From: Paracyclopina nana
Lineage: Eukaryota > Arthropoda > Copepoda > Cyclopoida > Cyclopettidae
Direction: 5' to 3'
Length of the DNA stretch: 64,000 bases
NCBI GenBank assembly: GCA_019096065.1
Contig: JAGUCH010000002.1
Span: 3,546,501 to 3,610,500, forward strand
Numbering within the stretch: position 1 is the first letter of the stretch; the number at the start of each line of letters is the position of its first letter. The notes under the pieces are model-generated. The model saw only the letters and a program-made list of their open reading frames with translations, had not been told where the DNA came from and did not search any database. A program made the position numbers and the translations under genes. Positions 11,201 to 23,301 of this stretch are shown one piece after another.

Positions 11201-13593
11201 GCTACCTTCTTGTGGACCCGGATGACAGCCTAGCTCTAAGGACTCTCGCGTATCTGCTGAAAAGGTGCAAAACTGACGTGGACCCAAAGTTGGTGGGCCT
11301 CTTGAAAGCTCTCCATTATTCGGAGGCCTCTGAAAAGGCCAAGGCTCCATTGTGCGAAAACTTGAAACTATCTGGCGTTTGTGATTTTGTGAAGAGGAGA
11401 TGCAAAAATCGACATTTCATTACTAAAGCCGATGAAAAAGCTGTGGCCCTTATTTCTGGCACAATCGAGTTCAAAGTCAAGACCATTTTGAGCTGTTCTC
11501 ACTATTTGGTGCAGCTGAAGCGAATCAAAAATGGTAAAGGCGAAGTAGTGATTGACTATGCGAAAATCGCCTTGAAATTGCTAAGGCTCAACAAGCTGTC
11601 ATCATCGGCTCAAAAGCTAGGTAAACCCAACATAAATCTAACTAATCGCCCGATGTGGAGTTAATTATTTTTTTATTTAGAGGATATCATCAAGATTGGC
11701 GACCGCTTGGTAATCCAGGACATCGACCAGTGCTGGAAACGAGTTGAAATTATGAGCAAGGACGAAAAAAGTGTGGCTATTTTGTTCATTGATGAAGCTA
11801 GAATTGAAAAGCTTCGGGCCAATGATGTTAGTTTCTATGAGGTGCCTTCGGAGCTCAGCGAAGATCTTGTCCCCAGGATAAGTGCTTATGTGGTCCTACT
11901 CAACATCAGGCCCAAAGACAAGCACCCATTTTGGCCCACCGAAGCCGAAACTTTACTTGAGCAAGCATTCTTTGATGAAAAAGAAACCATTTGTCGTTCC
12001 GAGTTTGTCTTGACCTTGGACAACACCTTCTGGATCAAAAGGCTTCAAATTCTGGAGAAAATTACGAGTCAAAGCTCTGGAATTCAATGGACTCCTATCG
12101 TTGAAGTCAAGGAAAAGCTGGAGGAATTTGGCGAGGAAAACATCGATCATAGTGAACATTTGCTCAAGATTTGCCAAAAGTCACCATTGAGTCCCAATAC
12201 GTATTCATCATTGGCCAAGTGGGTTCAAATCTGGCTGGATCAGGGTGATCAAACATTGCCAATTAGGAAGACACAAATGAAGAAGCAGTATCCTGTTTTC
12301 ACTGGGTTCAGGAACGCATTCTTGGACCTCCATGCCCTCAACCTTGTTGTGGTTATCACCGAGATACATGACCCTTTTCACTTTTTTGTCACCCAAACCA
12401 TGTTCAATACTCAGCTCAAGAGTCTGGAAAAGGCCTTAAAGGAGGAATACCTAGAATTCAAAGATGACGACTTCCAGCCTGTAGAGAACCAGATTTGCAT
12501 TGCTCCATATGAAGATCAGTTTGTCCGTGTTCAGTATCTTGGGCCAAATGAGTATTTGTTTGTCGACTATGGCTCCGTTTCCTCCGTGGAAGCTCGAGTG
12601 GCGCCCATTTCGCAGAGAAGCTTGGAAATCTTGCCATTTCAAGCCATTCAGTGCAGCTTGGCCAATATCAAGCCGGACGTTGGGTCAGAATGGAGCGAAG
12701 AAGCCATCGACTGTTTTGTATCTGAATTCCTGGATGCGGAGCTTTGGCTCAACAATGCGGAGAAAATGGACGGCTATTATTCTGTTGATTTGACGATGCC
12801 GCAAACCTGCCAAATGGTCACTCAATTTTTGACAGAAAAGGGCTATGGTCAGTTGATTGTTCGATTGATCGACATGTCCAAGTTCATCATGCCCAACTCA
12901 GAGGAGTCCATTGACGACGAGGACGAGCTCAAAAACGGAGCCATTGAAGCCATTGAGTTAGAGAAGCCGCAATTAGTCCTCCCGATACCGAATCAAGCAC
13001 CGGTCCACAAGAAGCTGAAGACTCTGAAAATTCCCGCTAATTTGCCAAGTCTCGCCATCACTGAAAACATGGCTGATGTTTCGAAATTACCTGACCAGGT
13101 ATCCTGGGGACAAGATAGCCCGGTCAGTACCTATTTCAAGGTGAACTTTTTCGGTGTCAGCCTCCGGCCGCAAAATGCGTTCATTCATGTCGAGACGAAG
13201 AGTCTCGATCTGAGCTATCTGGATATCGACGCTGAGGACAAGTGTACTTTGTTCAAGATTCCGACCTTGGCCTTATATAGCGAAGTTGTTCCTTCGGAAA
13301 CGAAGCTTAGCTTCACATCAAATGGGATTGTGATTCAGTTGAAAAAGGCAAGGCCGATGTTCTGGCCCAGGCCTTGCCAAAGTGGACAAGTGTTCAAATG
13401 GATCAAGCATTGTTATGACAATGCTGGTGACAGCAGTTGCTCTGACACTGAAATGCCCAAAATTGACATTGCAAACGTCAGAGCTGTGGACGATTCGTCT
13501 TCAGAAACTGATAGTGATAGTGAAGCTACTGACAGCGACGAAATATTTATGGGGGTTGACAAGCCAGCTCTGGACGTGGAACTGATTTCATGA
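8276..13593 (+). CDS. TDRD12: TDRD12/Yb-type Tudor-helicase protein
   Basis: Model: 8276-8684, 8848-9161, 9225-9704, 9761-9986, 10038-10524, 10576-11079, 11133-11620, 11681-13593; 1606 aa. The 51-bp intron 9987-10037 is also open in frame, but removing it restores a normal Q-motif-like block (HPMQ then MWP), and its size matches its neighbours. Domain order: Tudor (about 60-135), helicase-like region (about 470-800) with TTPMSL (motif Ib), CCCH zinc finger (about 881-903, C-x8-C-x6-C-x3-H), second Tudor (about 1235-1300), CS/p23-like domain (about 1442-1535) and an acidic serine-rich tail. This order is diagnostic of TDRD12 and the insect Yb proteins, which act in piRNA biogenesis in germline granules. 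The Walker A position reads VGGQQKQNLL without GKT, and the DEAD position reads FEQAEE, so ATPase activity looks lost. Confidence 0.8.
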
Positions 13594-13667
13594 TCTCAAA
13601 AGTGTGATAAAGAATATTTGAGAATTGAAGGCCGGCCAAAAGCCCTTTGTCATTGCTTTACTTAGTT

Positions 13668-13690
13668 GTATATTTTGAGCGCTTTGATTA
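13668..13690 (+). promoter_or_regulatory. TATTTTGAGCGCTTTG 3'-end motif
   Basis: The TTTTGAGCGC core (13673-13682) is 80 nt after the TDRD12-like stop. That gene has no AATAAA or ATTAAA before the convergent CUB gene A. The same motif follows CUB B (23069), CUB C (31636) and, in part, CCDC6 (45157). A 3'-end role is inferred. Confidence 0.35.
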
Positions 13691-13716
13691 GTTGCAGTCT
13701 TTGTAGTTTTAAGTTA

Positions 13717-16700
13717 TTAGTAAGCTGATGAGCAAGGGATTTGAGAATACATCAAGTTGAATCCGGTCAGTCCAGCTTGCGTGACTCCACTCAATGCAAG
13801 TTGGCGAATCACGAAGTTATGGCTAGTAACTGTGACGGCTCCTGGCATGGTCATACTGGCTGTTGACAGATCAGCAAAAACGTTCCCAGAAAAGTGGGAG
13901 ATCGAATCAGCGCCATGGATGTTAATGAAGCCTTTCGGAGTGGCTGCATTGACATTGGTGAAGCTCTGAAAAAATACATCATATTCCATATTCACTCTTT
14001 GATAAAAATATGCTGTTACGTTTAAGGTAGTTGCAGTGGTATCCAAGGCGAATGCATCGATGGTCGTGCCAGTGGCCTCCATGTACTGAATTCCACAGTA
14101 GCCTTGCTCCCTTCGAACGCAATAAGAGGCCTCCAATCCCTGGTAGGTCAGTGATCCGTACCAACCATAGGAAATGATGTTTCCACTTGATCCAGTCTGG
14201 TAACTGGTGCAATCAGTGGGAGCTCTGCATAAAGAGGCCAAATCAATCATTACTTTCCAAGCGAGCAGTTTTCGATTTCTTCAGCTCACTTGACTAAGTT
14301 GGAGCACTCGATTTGAGTGACCTTAATTTTCCACGTTCCTCCTGTGACAATTGTGAAAGCAGCAGTCGTAGCGGCAGTGGACCTTCCATTCTCAACGTAA
14401 ACTGCACAAATGATTATTGTAACAAAAATATTCTCCAATTATTTTGCTTTTGAGCGCTCACGATGCTGTCCTGTAAGAGTGCCACACATGCTGGGCAAAT
14501 CCCTTCCACTTGGAGAGTTGACAATGAAAGAGTCGGTGCATAGCCCAGTTGTTGCTATGGTCGTCACAAAGTTGACGAAATCCAGCCTAGCATTTTACAT
14601 TAAATTATCTATAGCCTCGCAAATTGATTCAGTTTCAGTGAGACCGCTTCTTTCGTAAATTACAAAAATCTTTGTTCAGTTCATGCAGTTACCTGATTTG
14701 GCAAATATCTGCAAGCATAAAAGGTATTTTGAGACGCATTCAAAATGGTTAAAAGCTCCTTTTCCCTACCAGAATTAGCTGGTGTAATTGAGTATGAACA
14801 ACTGCCTGCAGTTGAGTACGATGTGGGGTAGCTTGGGTTGGTGATGTAGCTAATATTTTTTGATACGGAAGATCCGCATGTGCTGACTCTAGAACGACCA
14901 AAGGAAAAATTGACAAAAACTGCAGCAGAGTAGAAAGCCATAAATTATGCTTACGTGAATGTGCAGCACACTCCGAATCCTGCTGCACAATTTCCATCAG
15001 TGGCTCCTCCTTTCGATGAGCACTCGGAGACAGAGAAGCAAACACCCTAAATGTTCCGTTAGCTTTAAATTCGACTGCTTAAAAACTGCTTCATGCAGTG
15101 AGGCGAAATTATCAAATAATGCCAAATTGAGCCGAGTAACCATTTCATCCTATTCCTATTTAGCGAAGGAGAGCATCTCGCAAAATATATTTGGATATCA
15201 GGAAACCTCACGCATATTAAAATAATGCTCAGCCAAGAAAAGTCTTGCAATTAAGGGCGTTGTTGAAAGACTTGGACTAGTTTTTGAGCCTTATTCCACT
15301 GAAACCATACACTAAAAGGAAAGATTGATTTTCTGCTTAATCGCCACATGCTACGTAATACATGAGGAAAAGGGCCTTAACTACGCTTATCAATTTTAAC
15401 AAGAGCAAATTGCACTAGCTTTCGAAAACAGCTATTTGCACTTTGTATCCTCACCAGTTTGACGGAAAAGCTAGATATGTGAATATAGCTGAAATGTAAG
15501 ATCCGGCTTTTTCGAAGCATTAAGGTAAACTCTAAGGTCAACAAGAGAGAAGCTACATATGCAATTTTACAAATAATTCTTTTTTTATCTCCCTTTTCAG
15601 GCATTTTAGGCCTGGTTCACCTGGTATTATGACGCGATATTATGAGGATATTTGGAAATATCGGGTATTTGCAAAATCATTTTACGAATTTTTTCTTCGA
15701 ATTTGTTCTTTTGGCATCAATGCTGTATTCATCTATAAAGGAAATTTTTTCTTCCGCTAAATTGCGTTTTACTTAAGCCTCCTATTTTAGTACTGATCAT
15801 TTTTACTCACTTTTGATAGCTTTAAGTAAACCACTTTTCCCACCTCTTATGGTCACATGAGTTTGAAGTGTTTTGATTAATCAGAAGTACGAAAACTTAG
15901 GCATTTCATTTAAGGCTATCGTAAGATTTTAAGGAAACGAGGCATAGATGAACACCCCACAAAAGCCTTTGCTTTAAATTATAAAGTCTCGATAATTCCT
16001 TTAATTTCGCTCCGATATTTTGTAATATCGTGCCATAATGACGCGTCATTATACCAAGTGAACCGCGCCTTAAGAGACTTGCTTATGAAACAAAAAAAAA
16101 GTAGTTTTTTTGATTGGGGTTCAGCTACAAATATGCTTCCAGACATCACAAATCTTACGGCTCAATTTTTTCTTTTGTTAAAAAATAGCTATTCAGGCAA
16201 AGAAAATGGACACTCTAGCTGGATCAAATCTGAAAAAACAATATTCTGCCATTGTCAGTTGTTCTTGGCGAAAGCGCTTCTAAAATGTTCCACTACAACA
16301 AAAATAAGAAGTTGCTGTAGTAAAAAAATACCTTAGAATCAACTGGAAGAGTCTTAGCATCATCAACATATTCAGAAAATCAATGTTTCACAGATGCATT
16401 TTTATTTATTCGAAGAAACATTACGAGGACTGGACTGCAACTCACCGTGACTTCCCAAGAAAGGAACAAGCCTAAAAACCTAAGGTCCGATAGAAAAAGA
16501 ATTCACGTGTTGGTTAAATTTCTCAGAGTATAGGTCTCTATAGTCGAAATCGTTAAAAAAATTGTGTAGAATTGACATCTGCAATTATATCAACAAAACA
16601 ACGCGCGATTATGCTGATATTTGCAAATTTCAGGCACTTGCAAAGTATTTTTTTTTTGCCTTTAGATACGGCCTTGAAGTACCAAAATACATTCTACAGC

Positions 16701-17973
16701 AAAAGCCAAATTCTCAGTTTTTCACTATTTCTCTCCAATAGTTTGCCTATATATCAGAGAATGGATTTATAAGGTGTTCATCTATGCCTCGTTTCCTTAA
16801 AATCTTACGACAGCCTTAAACGAAATGAAAAAGTTTTCGTACTTCTGATTAATCAAAACATTTCTAGCTCATATGACCCAAAGAGGTCGGAAAAGTGGTC
16901 TGATTGAAGCTATGAAAAGTGAGTAAAAATGATCAGTTCTGAAATAGGAAGCTTAAGTAAAACGCAATTTAACGGCATGAAAAAATTTCCTTGGTAGGTG
17001 AACAAAGCATTAGAGGCATTCTAAGATGATTCCGCCATAAAAACCTTCCAAGTTTGTGGCGTTTTTATGAAACAGTCATTAAGTAAAAAAAGGCCTTTGA
17101 GCAACAAAATTAAAAACTACGTTACCCTATACATACATATACCTAATCCGGATAAACGATGTCAGTTTGTGGGCAATTTCTCGATAAGTATTGAGCTCAC
17201 ACGAAAAAAATGTGAATATCAAAGCTTTCTCCAAATTACTTAAACCTTTCTTCTTTTAAGATAGTTTCACATGCTCCAAAACACCGGACAACATTTTTGT
17301 TGATCAGCTTATTTGGGGGGAGGTTATAATATGCTAAAAACTAAATAAAATCATGCAACCCATTCAAAAGGGATCCAAAATGCAATTAATGTTCCACTTA
17401 ATTATCTATAGTAAAAATAATCAGGTCTTCCTGGAAAGTTTTAGCGGATTAAACATATGAGAACGCCCTGACCAGAATCAGTTTTGGTGAAATTAAAATG
17501 CGATATGAGAACGCCCCGAAATAGGCGTTACAAAACAGATCTAATAAGCTTAGTTAACAGTCATCTTCAAAGTAAAATTTTGATGGCATAATTAGATCAT
17601 TTTCTCTAGCTGTTGAAATGGCAAAAAAATATCCCTAAAATATGAAGCAAGAGCAGTCGAATTTAAAATGACTTTCCTTCATTGTTGTGTCAGACTTGGC
17701 AGTGCATTCACTGAAAAAAAACAAAGTTAAGCAGCAATACGCAAATGGCAGACGGAATAATACTTATTGGGGAAATGGACGACAGTGAAGACGGAAAACA
17801 ATTCTGAAATGAAAGAACAATGTTAAGGAGTTGCTAAGGCAAAAAGAAAGGCTACTTTTCTCTCTCTCCGTCAATTTGAGTTGGCCATTTTGCTTGTCCG
17901 CAGCAAGTGCCAAAGTCAAAGAAATGAGGAAAAAGTAGAATTTCCCTGCGTCTCCCACCATGATTGAACGCAT
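13717..17973 (-). CDS. Secreted CUB-like cysteine-rich protein A
   Basis: Complement model: 17856-17973, 17764-17803, 17677-17710, 14955-15046, 14770-14888, 14693-14708, 14462-14586, 14290-14401, 13717-14224; 387 aa. A hydrophobic signal sequence (about residues 5-25, FYFFLISLTLALAA) leads into FSVFTVVHFPN, GVCFSVSECSSKGG, a FGVCC block and a CUB-like region starting CGSSVSKN. Each block aligns with genes B and C in the same order. Exon 6 is only 16 nt. The junction between 17677 and 15046 lacks a GT donor (AAG is followed by GAAAGT), although phase and homology place it there. That 2.6-kb intron is full of repeats and has an exact 16-bp inverted repeat near its ends. The start was chosen at 17973, just after an acceptor-like CTTTCAG, so a 5' UTR exon is likely. 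Function unknown; proteins of this type are secreted in arthropods. Confidence 0.7.
15718..17012. repeat. Long inverted repeat, two arms of about 240 bp
   Basis: Arm 15718-15960 matches the reverse complement of 16770-17012 at high identity, including a shared block around GATTAATCAGAAGTACG. The 810-bp spacer and left flank contain diverged pieces of the GGCCCTGTTCAC TIR family: 15608 plus, 16070 minus, and 16575-16795 plus. It lies inside a CUB A intron and may be a decayed composite transposon. Confidence 0.7.
17456..17515. mobile_element. Fragments of the GGGCGTTCTCATAT MITE family
   Basis: Two copies of the TIR end (ATATGAGAACGCCC) about 50 bp apart match the ends of the elements at 20134 and 32821. 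Confidence 0.5.
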
Positions 17974-18003
17974 ACTGAAAGGCGGAGAGGAAAACGCTTC
18001 CAA

Positions 18004-19705
18004 AAGTCACAAAACTCAATACGCGTGACCAAAACGTTTCAGCGAACGATTACTCTACATTTTGTATGCTTGATATCTAGGCCGTAAACATGAAACGTGT
18101 CGTTTGGTGACGACTTTTACGCATCAAAATCTCAATTTTTCAATGAACTTGTCTACAGATTGCTTCGACTTAAGGCAAAAAATGTAGCAATTTTCTCACG
18201 CCAATTTTCACGGATATTTGATAAATGGTGCAAAAAACGTGGTGACTAAGTGAGGCGCAAAAAAAGAACTCGATAAAGGCCTTTAGCTACATTTCGAAGC
18301 TTTTAAAATAGCCGAAATTTCCAAAAAAATTCATGCTGTTGATTTTCCTAATGATTTTTTAACGGGGATTCACGATTATTGCCTCTGCACTCATCTCAAT
18401 AATTTTCCAGATCTATGTTCAACTGTGCGTGATGTGAAACTTTTTTTCCCCGCCAATTTGTTATGCTCATTTGTTTTTAAGACTCTAGAGGCAAATTTTC
18501 GGAAATACCACCGCACTTTTTTTCGAGCTCATTTGTTTTTATTTTTATGATTCTCCAGCTACTGGAATTTTTTCTGCAGACAAACCGAGACAATTGTATG
18601 GTTAAGTTAATGATAATTAGCTTTCAGCTTGCCTCCTTACCCGGACCAGCTAATAATAGAGAAAGACAGCAACATAACATGCAAAAAAGTAGCACGCAGG
18701 ATTATTTTGATTTCTAATTTAGGAGGATGGAAGTCTGAGGGAATTTTCAAGGGGCCTAACTTTTACTACAACGGCAGCAGGAAACTATTATATTCCTGCT
18801 TGACAGCATTTAATAGCGCCAATTATTTCTAATTCATGCAAATACACTTGATTGGCGAAATCTATGACGATATGCTTAGATTCACAGATTGCCGCTGAAA
18901 CTTTCGTTGGCAATTTGTTTTTTTTGTGTGTGATTCCCGAGAATGGAACATTTCAAGATTTTTAAATATTGAACGGTATACGAAAATAAACAGGCTTACG
19001 TATTTTGCGTCCATCAAGCGATAATCTGGCGGTTTTGTAAAACCGTTCGATATATCGATTAAAGTAGTGAAGCGAAAATAATAAGATACTTTTCCTGGAA
19101 AGAAAAATGCTACCTTTGGTTTTACATTTATGGTAGGATGACCAAATTGCTTTTTCATAGCTCTAGCTTTCCTTGGCGTGGCAATCAACAAACAGCAGAG
19201 ACTTCAAGCAACAATGGCATGATTTTACTCCTGTTCTTGTATATTTTCTGAGCCTGCTTAAAGTTTCGCCTCGGTTCATTCGCATGAAACTATCATAAAG
19301 CGATTCGCGCCAATTCAGACGAATATTGGTTTGCCTTTTCAAGCGAAAATATTGGTTGCTTCAAATCTGCGGGGAAAAGATCATAAATGTGGCTTTTACA
19401 CGAGGAGCAATGGGTCTCGTGGTCCATATTTGTAAAGAAGGGAAGGCTCATTGAATTTCCAAATATCACTTTTATTGCCGCATAGAAAGCTCTTCGTCTC
19501 GCGTCGGTTGATTTACAGCACAATTGGTTGTTTGATAGGTGGCTATAGGAGATTTCAACGCGCGGAACTTGAATAGCTTTCATAATTACTGCAGACATTC
19601 GAAACTAGGTGAATTGTTATAACTAAAGAACCCATCTTACACCACAAAATCTGCCATGAAAAGCCAACAAGCTTTTAACGAATTTGATGATATGATTCAG
19701 CACAA
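18004..19705. other. Gene-free spacer upstream of CUB A
   Basis: AT-rich DNA with only short open frames that show no family resemblance or splice logic. Its right end abuts the nested TIR element. Confidence 0.5.
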
Positions 19706-19783
19706 AAGGCCGATTTCATATAATCGAAGAAAAGCTAAGGCAAGTTAAGCTTCTTTGGAGACTCATAACTCAGCAACTACTTA

Positions 19784-20005
19784 GGCCCTGTTCACCTGCA
19801 ATAATATCAGCAAAATAACACGCGATATTATGCTGATAATTGCAAGTATCCGGTATTTGTAAAATTATTATTTATATTTTGACTTCGGAAACGATCTATT
19901 GGTACCAAAAGTCATCCTGCACCACGAATAAAATTCTCAGTTTCTCAGTACTTCTCTCCAATATTTTACCGAAATAACGGCTATAATAAGCATGTGAACA
20001 GGCCC
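19784..20005. mobile_element. MITE, TIR GGCCCTGTTCAC, TA target duplication
   Basis: 222 bp with ends GGCCCTGTTCAC and GTGAACAGGCCC flanked by TA on both sides, as in Tc1/mariner-like insertions. Diverged relatives lie in the CUB A intron at 15608 and 16575. Confidence 0.7.
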
Positions 20006-20133
20006 TAAATCGATTGGCACCAAATTTGGTAGGATTCATAAGAAGAGCATAATAAGCCACCATACCAAATTTCAACTGGATCTGATGATCTCATCAATAG
20101 GCTGACTTTACCTGCCCAAAAAGACAAGCTAGA

Positions 20134-20293
20134 AGGGCGTTCTCATATTGGACTTTAGCTTACCAAAACCTGATTTTGGTTAACCAAAAACTGGTTTTAG
20201 TAAAGCTCTATGTAGTGGCTACCTACCGAAAACTGGTTTTTGGTTAACCAAAATCAAGTTTTGGTAAGCTAAAGTCCAATATGAGAACGCCCT
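20134..20293. mobile_element. MITE, TIR AGGGCGTTCTCATAT
   Basis: 160 bp, almost palindromic, built from repeated TTGGTTAACCAAAA-like motifs. Further copies at 32821-32974 and, as fragments, at 17456-17515. Confidence 0.75.
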
Positions 20294-20725
20294 AAATACT
20301 TAGCTTTGCTTATAAAATGGCCTCGAATATACGGCCTCGGAACGTAACCAAATCGGAAACACAGCTGTAGGTTGACATTTTGATGAACCGTACCAAGTTT
20401 TGTGCCAATGCAATCAGTATTTGCTGAGATATTAGCCTCCAAAGAACCTAGCTTAGCTTGCCTTAGCTTGGCTTCGATTATATGAAATCGGCCTTAAGGT
20501 AAGAAAAGCTCAAAAATTGCTTTGATGTCATATACCTACAAAAATGATCGCGTTTAAGCTACTAATTTGGTTACGGTGTTAGCACGTTATGTGTTAATAT
20601 TAACAGCTTCCAAAATAACGAAACGGGCAATAAATCTTACAGACCATAAAAATTAGAGTACAAATTGGATTGCGCTCGATTCGTGAAAAAATGCTGACGA
20701 AACTTCGACGCCACTTAGCGTCGCA

Positions 20726-20762
20726 TATAAAGCATTTCGTCAACTTTTCCCCCAGAGTCAGT
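20726..20762 (+). promoter_or_regulatory. TATA box and initiator of CUB gene B
   Basis: TATAAA at 20726-20731 within GCATATAAAGC, followed by TCAGTC at 20758-20763, an arthropod-type initiator about 30 nt downstream. The ATG is at 20781. The same GCATATAAAGC lies upstream of gene C. Confidence 0.6.
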
Positions 20763-20780
20763 CTTTGCGTGACAGCGAAA

Positions 20781-23008
20781 ATGCTGCTGAAAGGTTCGTC
20801 AAAAGTTATATTTCTCATAGCGGAGAAGAAAAAAAAATGAGAAAATTTATTTTTGACTTCATGCATTAATTATCTGCAGTAAAGGCAAATGAATTCCCTT
20901 GATATCTCACACCGAGAAATATTTGAGAATGATTTCATATGCTCTCCGGCCATATTTTTTATGAAATTGCATAGAACTCAACACTGAGTAAAAGGCTTGG
21001 CAGCTGAAAAATTGGTTAAGCTAATGAAATGAGCATAAATTCTATTTTTTTCAGCCATTATAGCACTTTGTCTAGTGCATCTGATACAAGCAAATCAAGG
21101 CGCGAAAACAATCAGAGCAGAGGGCAAATCTAGAGATGGCAAAGGTAACCAAATTGTAATTCATTCATACGTTCCATTCTAAGCTCCACATCTCCTTTCA
21201 GTGCTACCAGTTTTTCAAGTAGTCAGATTCCCAGTAAGTAAAAATCTCCCAAACTTTAACTTTGCTCTGAAAGCAGTACTACTTTAACCTACCCTCAAAT
21301 AGAATGACAAATGCACAGGAAGCACCCGAAATGGAACATGCTATACCTCGTATGTTGTATCTCTGTCCATTAACTTTTAAAAAATGTCCAACATAATTAT
21401 TTTTTTTTAGTGAAGAATGCTCATCACGTGGAGGAACAAATGATGGATCATGTGCATCAGGATTTGGAGTTTGCTGTTTATGTAAAAAATCTTAAAAACT
21501 ATCGAGAGTCATTTCAAACCATGCTTATTTAGTCTCAATCGCTTGTGGAAGCACATCAAGTGAGAATAATACTTACTTAGTGAAGACCTCTGTCACCACA
21601 TTGACAACACCTTGCGTATACACCATTTGTCCTACAAGTTCAAGCATTTGCAGGATTCGACTCGATTTCTCAGTAAGATCATTCAACAACTTTAATGATC
21701 GCATGAATAGCTATCATAAAAGTAAGTTCCCCATAATGCTTTCTTGTTTTTTAGTCTTTTGTCTTGACTGGACCTGGAACAGGATCAGCTTCTCGAATCA
21801 CTGGCTTGACTTGTAAGTTGCTTTTGCATCAAAATTAGCTCCAAATAAAGTTTTTTGTAATGGAACAATCAATATCCTTAGTTGGCTCCATTGGCAAGTG
21901 TGCAACGGACACCTTTTCTGTGACAGCACCTGGCGGATTTGGAAGCCCAGTTATTTGTGGTACAAATACAGGCTATCATAGTAAGCATCAACATTTCTGG
22001 CAAAAATATAATTTCTAGGCTGACAACTTGCTTTTCAGTGATTTTGGATGCCCATTCAGACTGCCACAAAGCACTGTTTGATATTGGTGGATCCAGTGCA
22101 ACTACTAGAAGCTGGGACATACGGGTGACACAATATGCTTGTGGAGATGAAATTTCGTCAGGTACCTTCAAGTCAATTTCAATGGCTGAGAAAAATTCTA
22201 TAATCTGCACTTTTAGGACCACCTGGTTGCCTACAGTACTACACTGCCACTGCAAATACAATTCAAAAGTATGAATTTGCTTTTGTTTCATATAAGTCAA
22301 GTATAGCTTTTAATTCATTTTTAGTTTTGGGTTTGACCCAACTATAACCACGGTCACATCAACAAGTAAATCAATGATACTTTCTTGACATGAAACTTTT
22401 AAGAAATTGATTATTTCCTAGTTACTCATTTGGCAAATCAGCATTATGACATTTGCATCAGAAGGGGACTTAACTTCTGTTACATTTGCTACTCTCCTAC
22501 CATCATCCCTGGTACTGGTGCTGTTATAACTCAAGCATCCTATGGATTGGCGTAAGAACACTAGTTGTTAAAATCAGCTTTTGACAATTGCAATTTGAAT
22601 ATTGTCTTCCAGTATAAGCGCATCTGCTACTATTGCCCAATCAGCAACTGGAAGTTATTGCACAGCAGATTGGATTGAGGTAAAATCATTCAAACTCAAA
22701 AAGATCCCACTCATCTCCAGTTCTCCCCCAAACAGATCCCATTCGCAAATACAGCTGCTATTGCTGCAACCACTCATACAAAGGCGGACAATTCAAGATT
22801 TTGCGGCAGATTTTTAGCATTGACTGATGGTGCCACTGCATCCCTCACCATTTGCAGCAGAAGTCTCCCATTTAGGGTTGGAGTGAACTTTGATGAAAAT
22901 GAATATGGGGCTTCTATGGCTGCCAACATGGCTACCCTCAATGAGGAAAACTTGTTCCCTGCTGGAATCATTGGCTTCAAAATCACCTACTGGCAAGTGG
23001 CTTGCTAG
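20781..23008 (+). CDS. Secreted CUB-like cysteine-rich protein B
   Basis: Fourteen exons: 20781-20793, 21055-21144, 21202-21233, 21303-21349, 21411-21481, 21533-21672, 21755-21812, 21882-21980, 22039-22161, 22217-22268, 22325-22365, 22422-22551, 22613-22679, 22736-23008; 411 aa, all GT/AG and in phase. A signal peptide (MLLKAIIALCLVHLIQA) is split after codon 4. Then follow LPVFQVVRFPNDKCTGST, a cysteine cluster (EECSSRGGTNDGSCASGFG, then CC), and CUB-like sequence opening with ACGSTSSENNTY and containing ICRIRLDF and FVLTGPGTGSASR. The family is widespread in arthropods and of unknown biochemical role; extracellular binding is a guess. From about 22090 to the stop, exons and introns are nearly identical to gene C. 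ATTAAA at 23037 may serve for polyadenylation. Confidence 0.8.
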
Positions 23009-23301
23009 GTCATCATTATGGCAGTTTTAAGTCATAATTAAAGTAATATTATGATGGAATAGAGTATATTTTGAGCGCTTTGAAAATTCGAATTCTGCCT
23101 GCTGCACATAAATCACACTTTTGTCAACTTGGCGGTGGGTTCACTACATACGGCAGTGAAGCGAAAATCCTTGTATTTTGCTGAGATTTAGCGTGCGCTC
23201 GCATCCACCGTACAATAATGTTTTTTTTCGTCACACGGTAAGAAATAATGTTCATTATTGTACAGTTGGCAACTTATGAGTTATACTATAATTTAATGAA
23301 A

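Larger units (their letters stand above)
15064..17667. repeat. Intron bounded by an exact 16-bp inverted repeat
   Basis: TTTAAATTCGACTGCT at 15064-15079 recurs as its reverse complement at 17652-17667. The two copies sit 18 and 9 bp from the exons flanking the largest CUB A intron. This resembles the ends of an inserted TIR element. Confidence 0.55.
19706..20495. mobile_element. TIR element with two nested MITEs
   Basis: The left end AAGGCCGATTTCATATAATC and the right end, its reverse complement, enclose 790 bp. The ends extend inward as a long imperfect inverted repeat rich in AAGCTAAGGC-like steps. Two unrelated MITEs interrupt it (19784-20005 and 20134-20293). No coding capacity is visible, so it is non-autonomous. 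A partial copy lies at 24909-25140. Confidence 0.7.
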
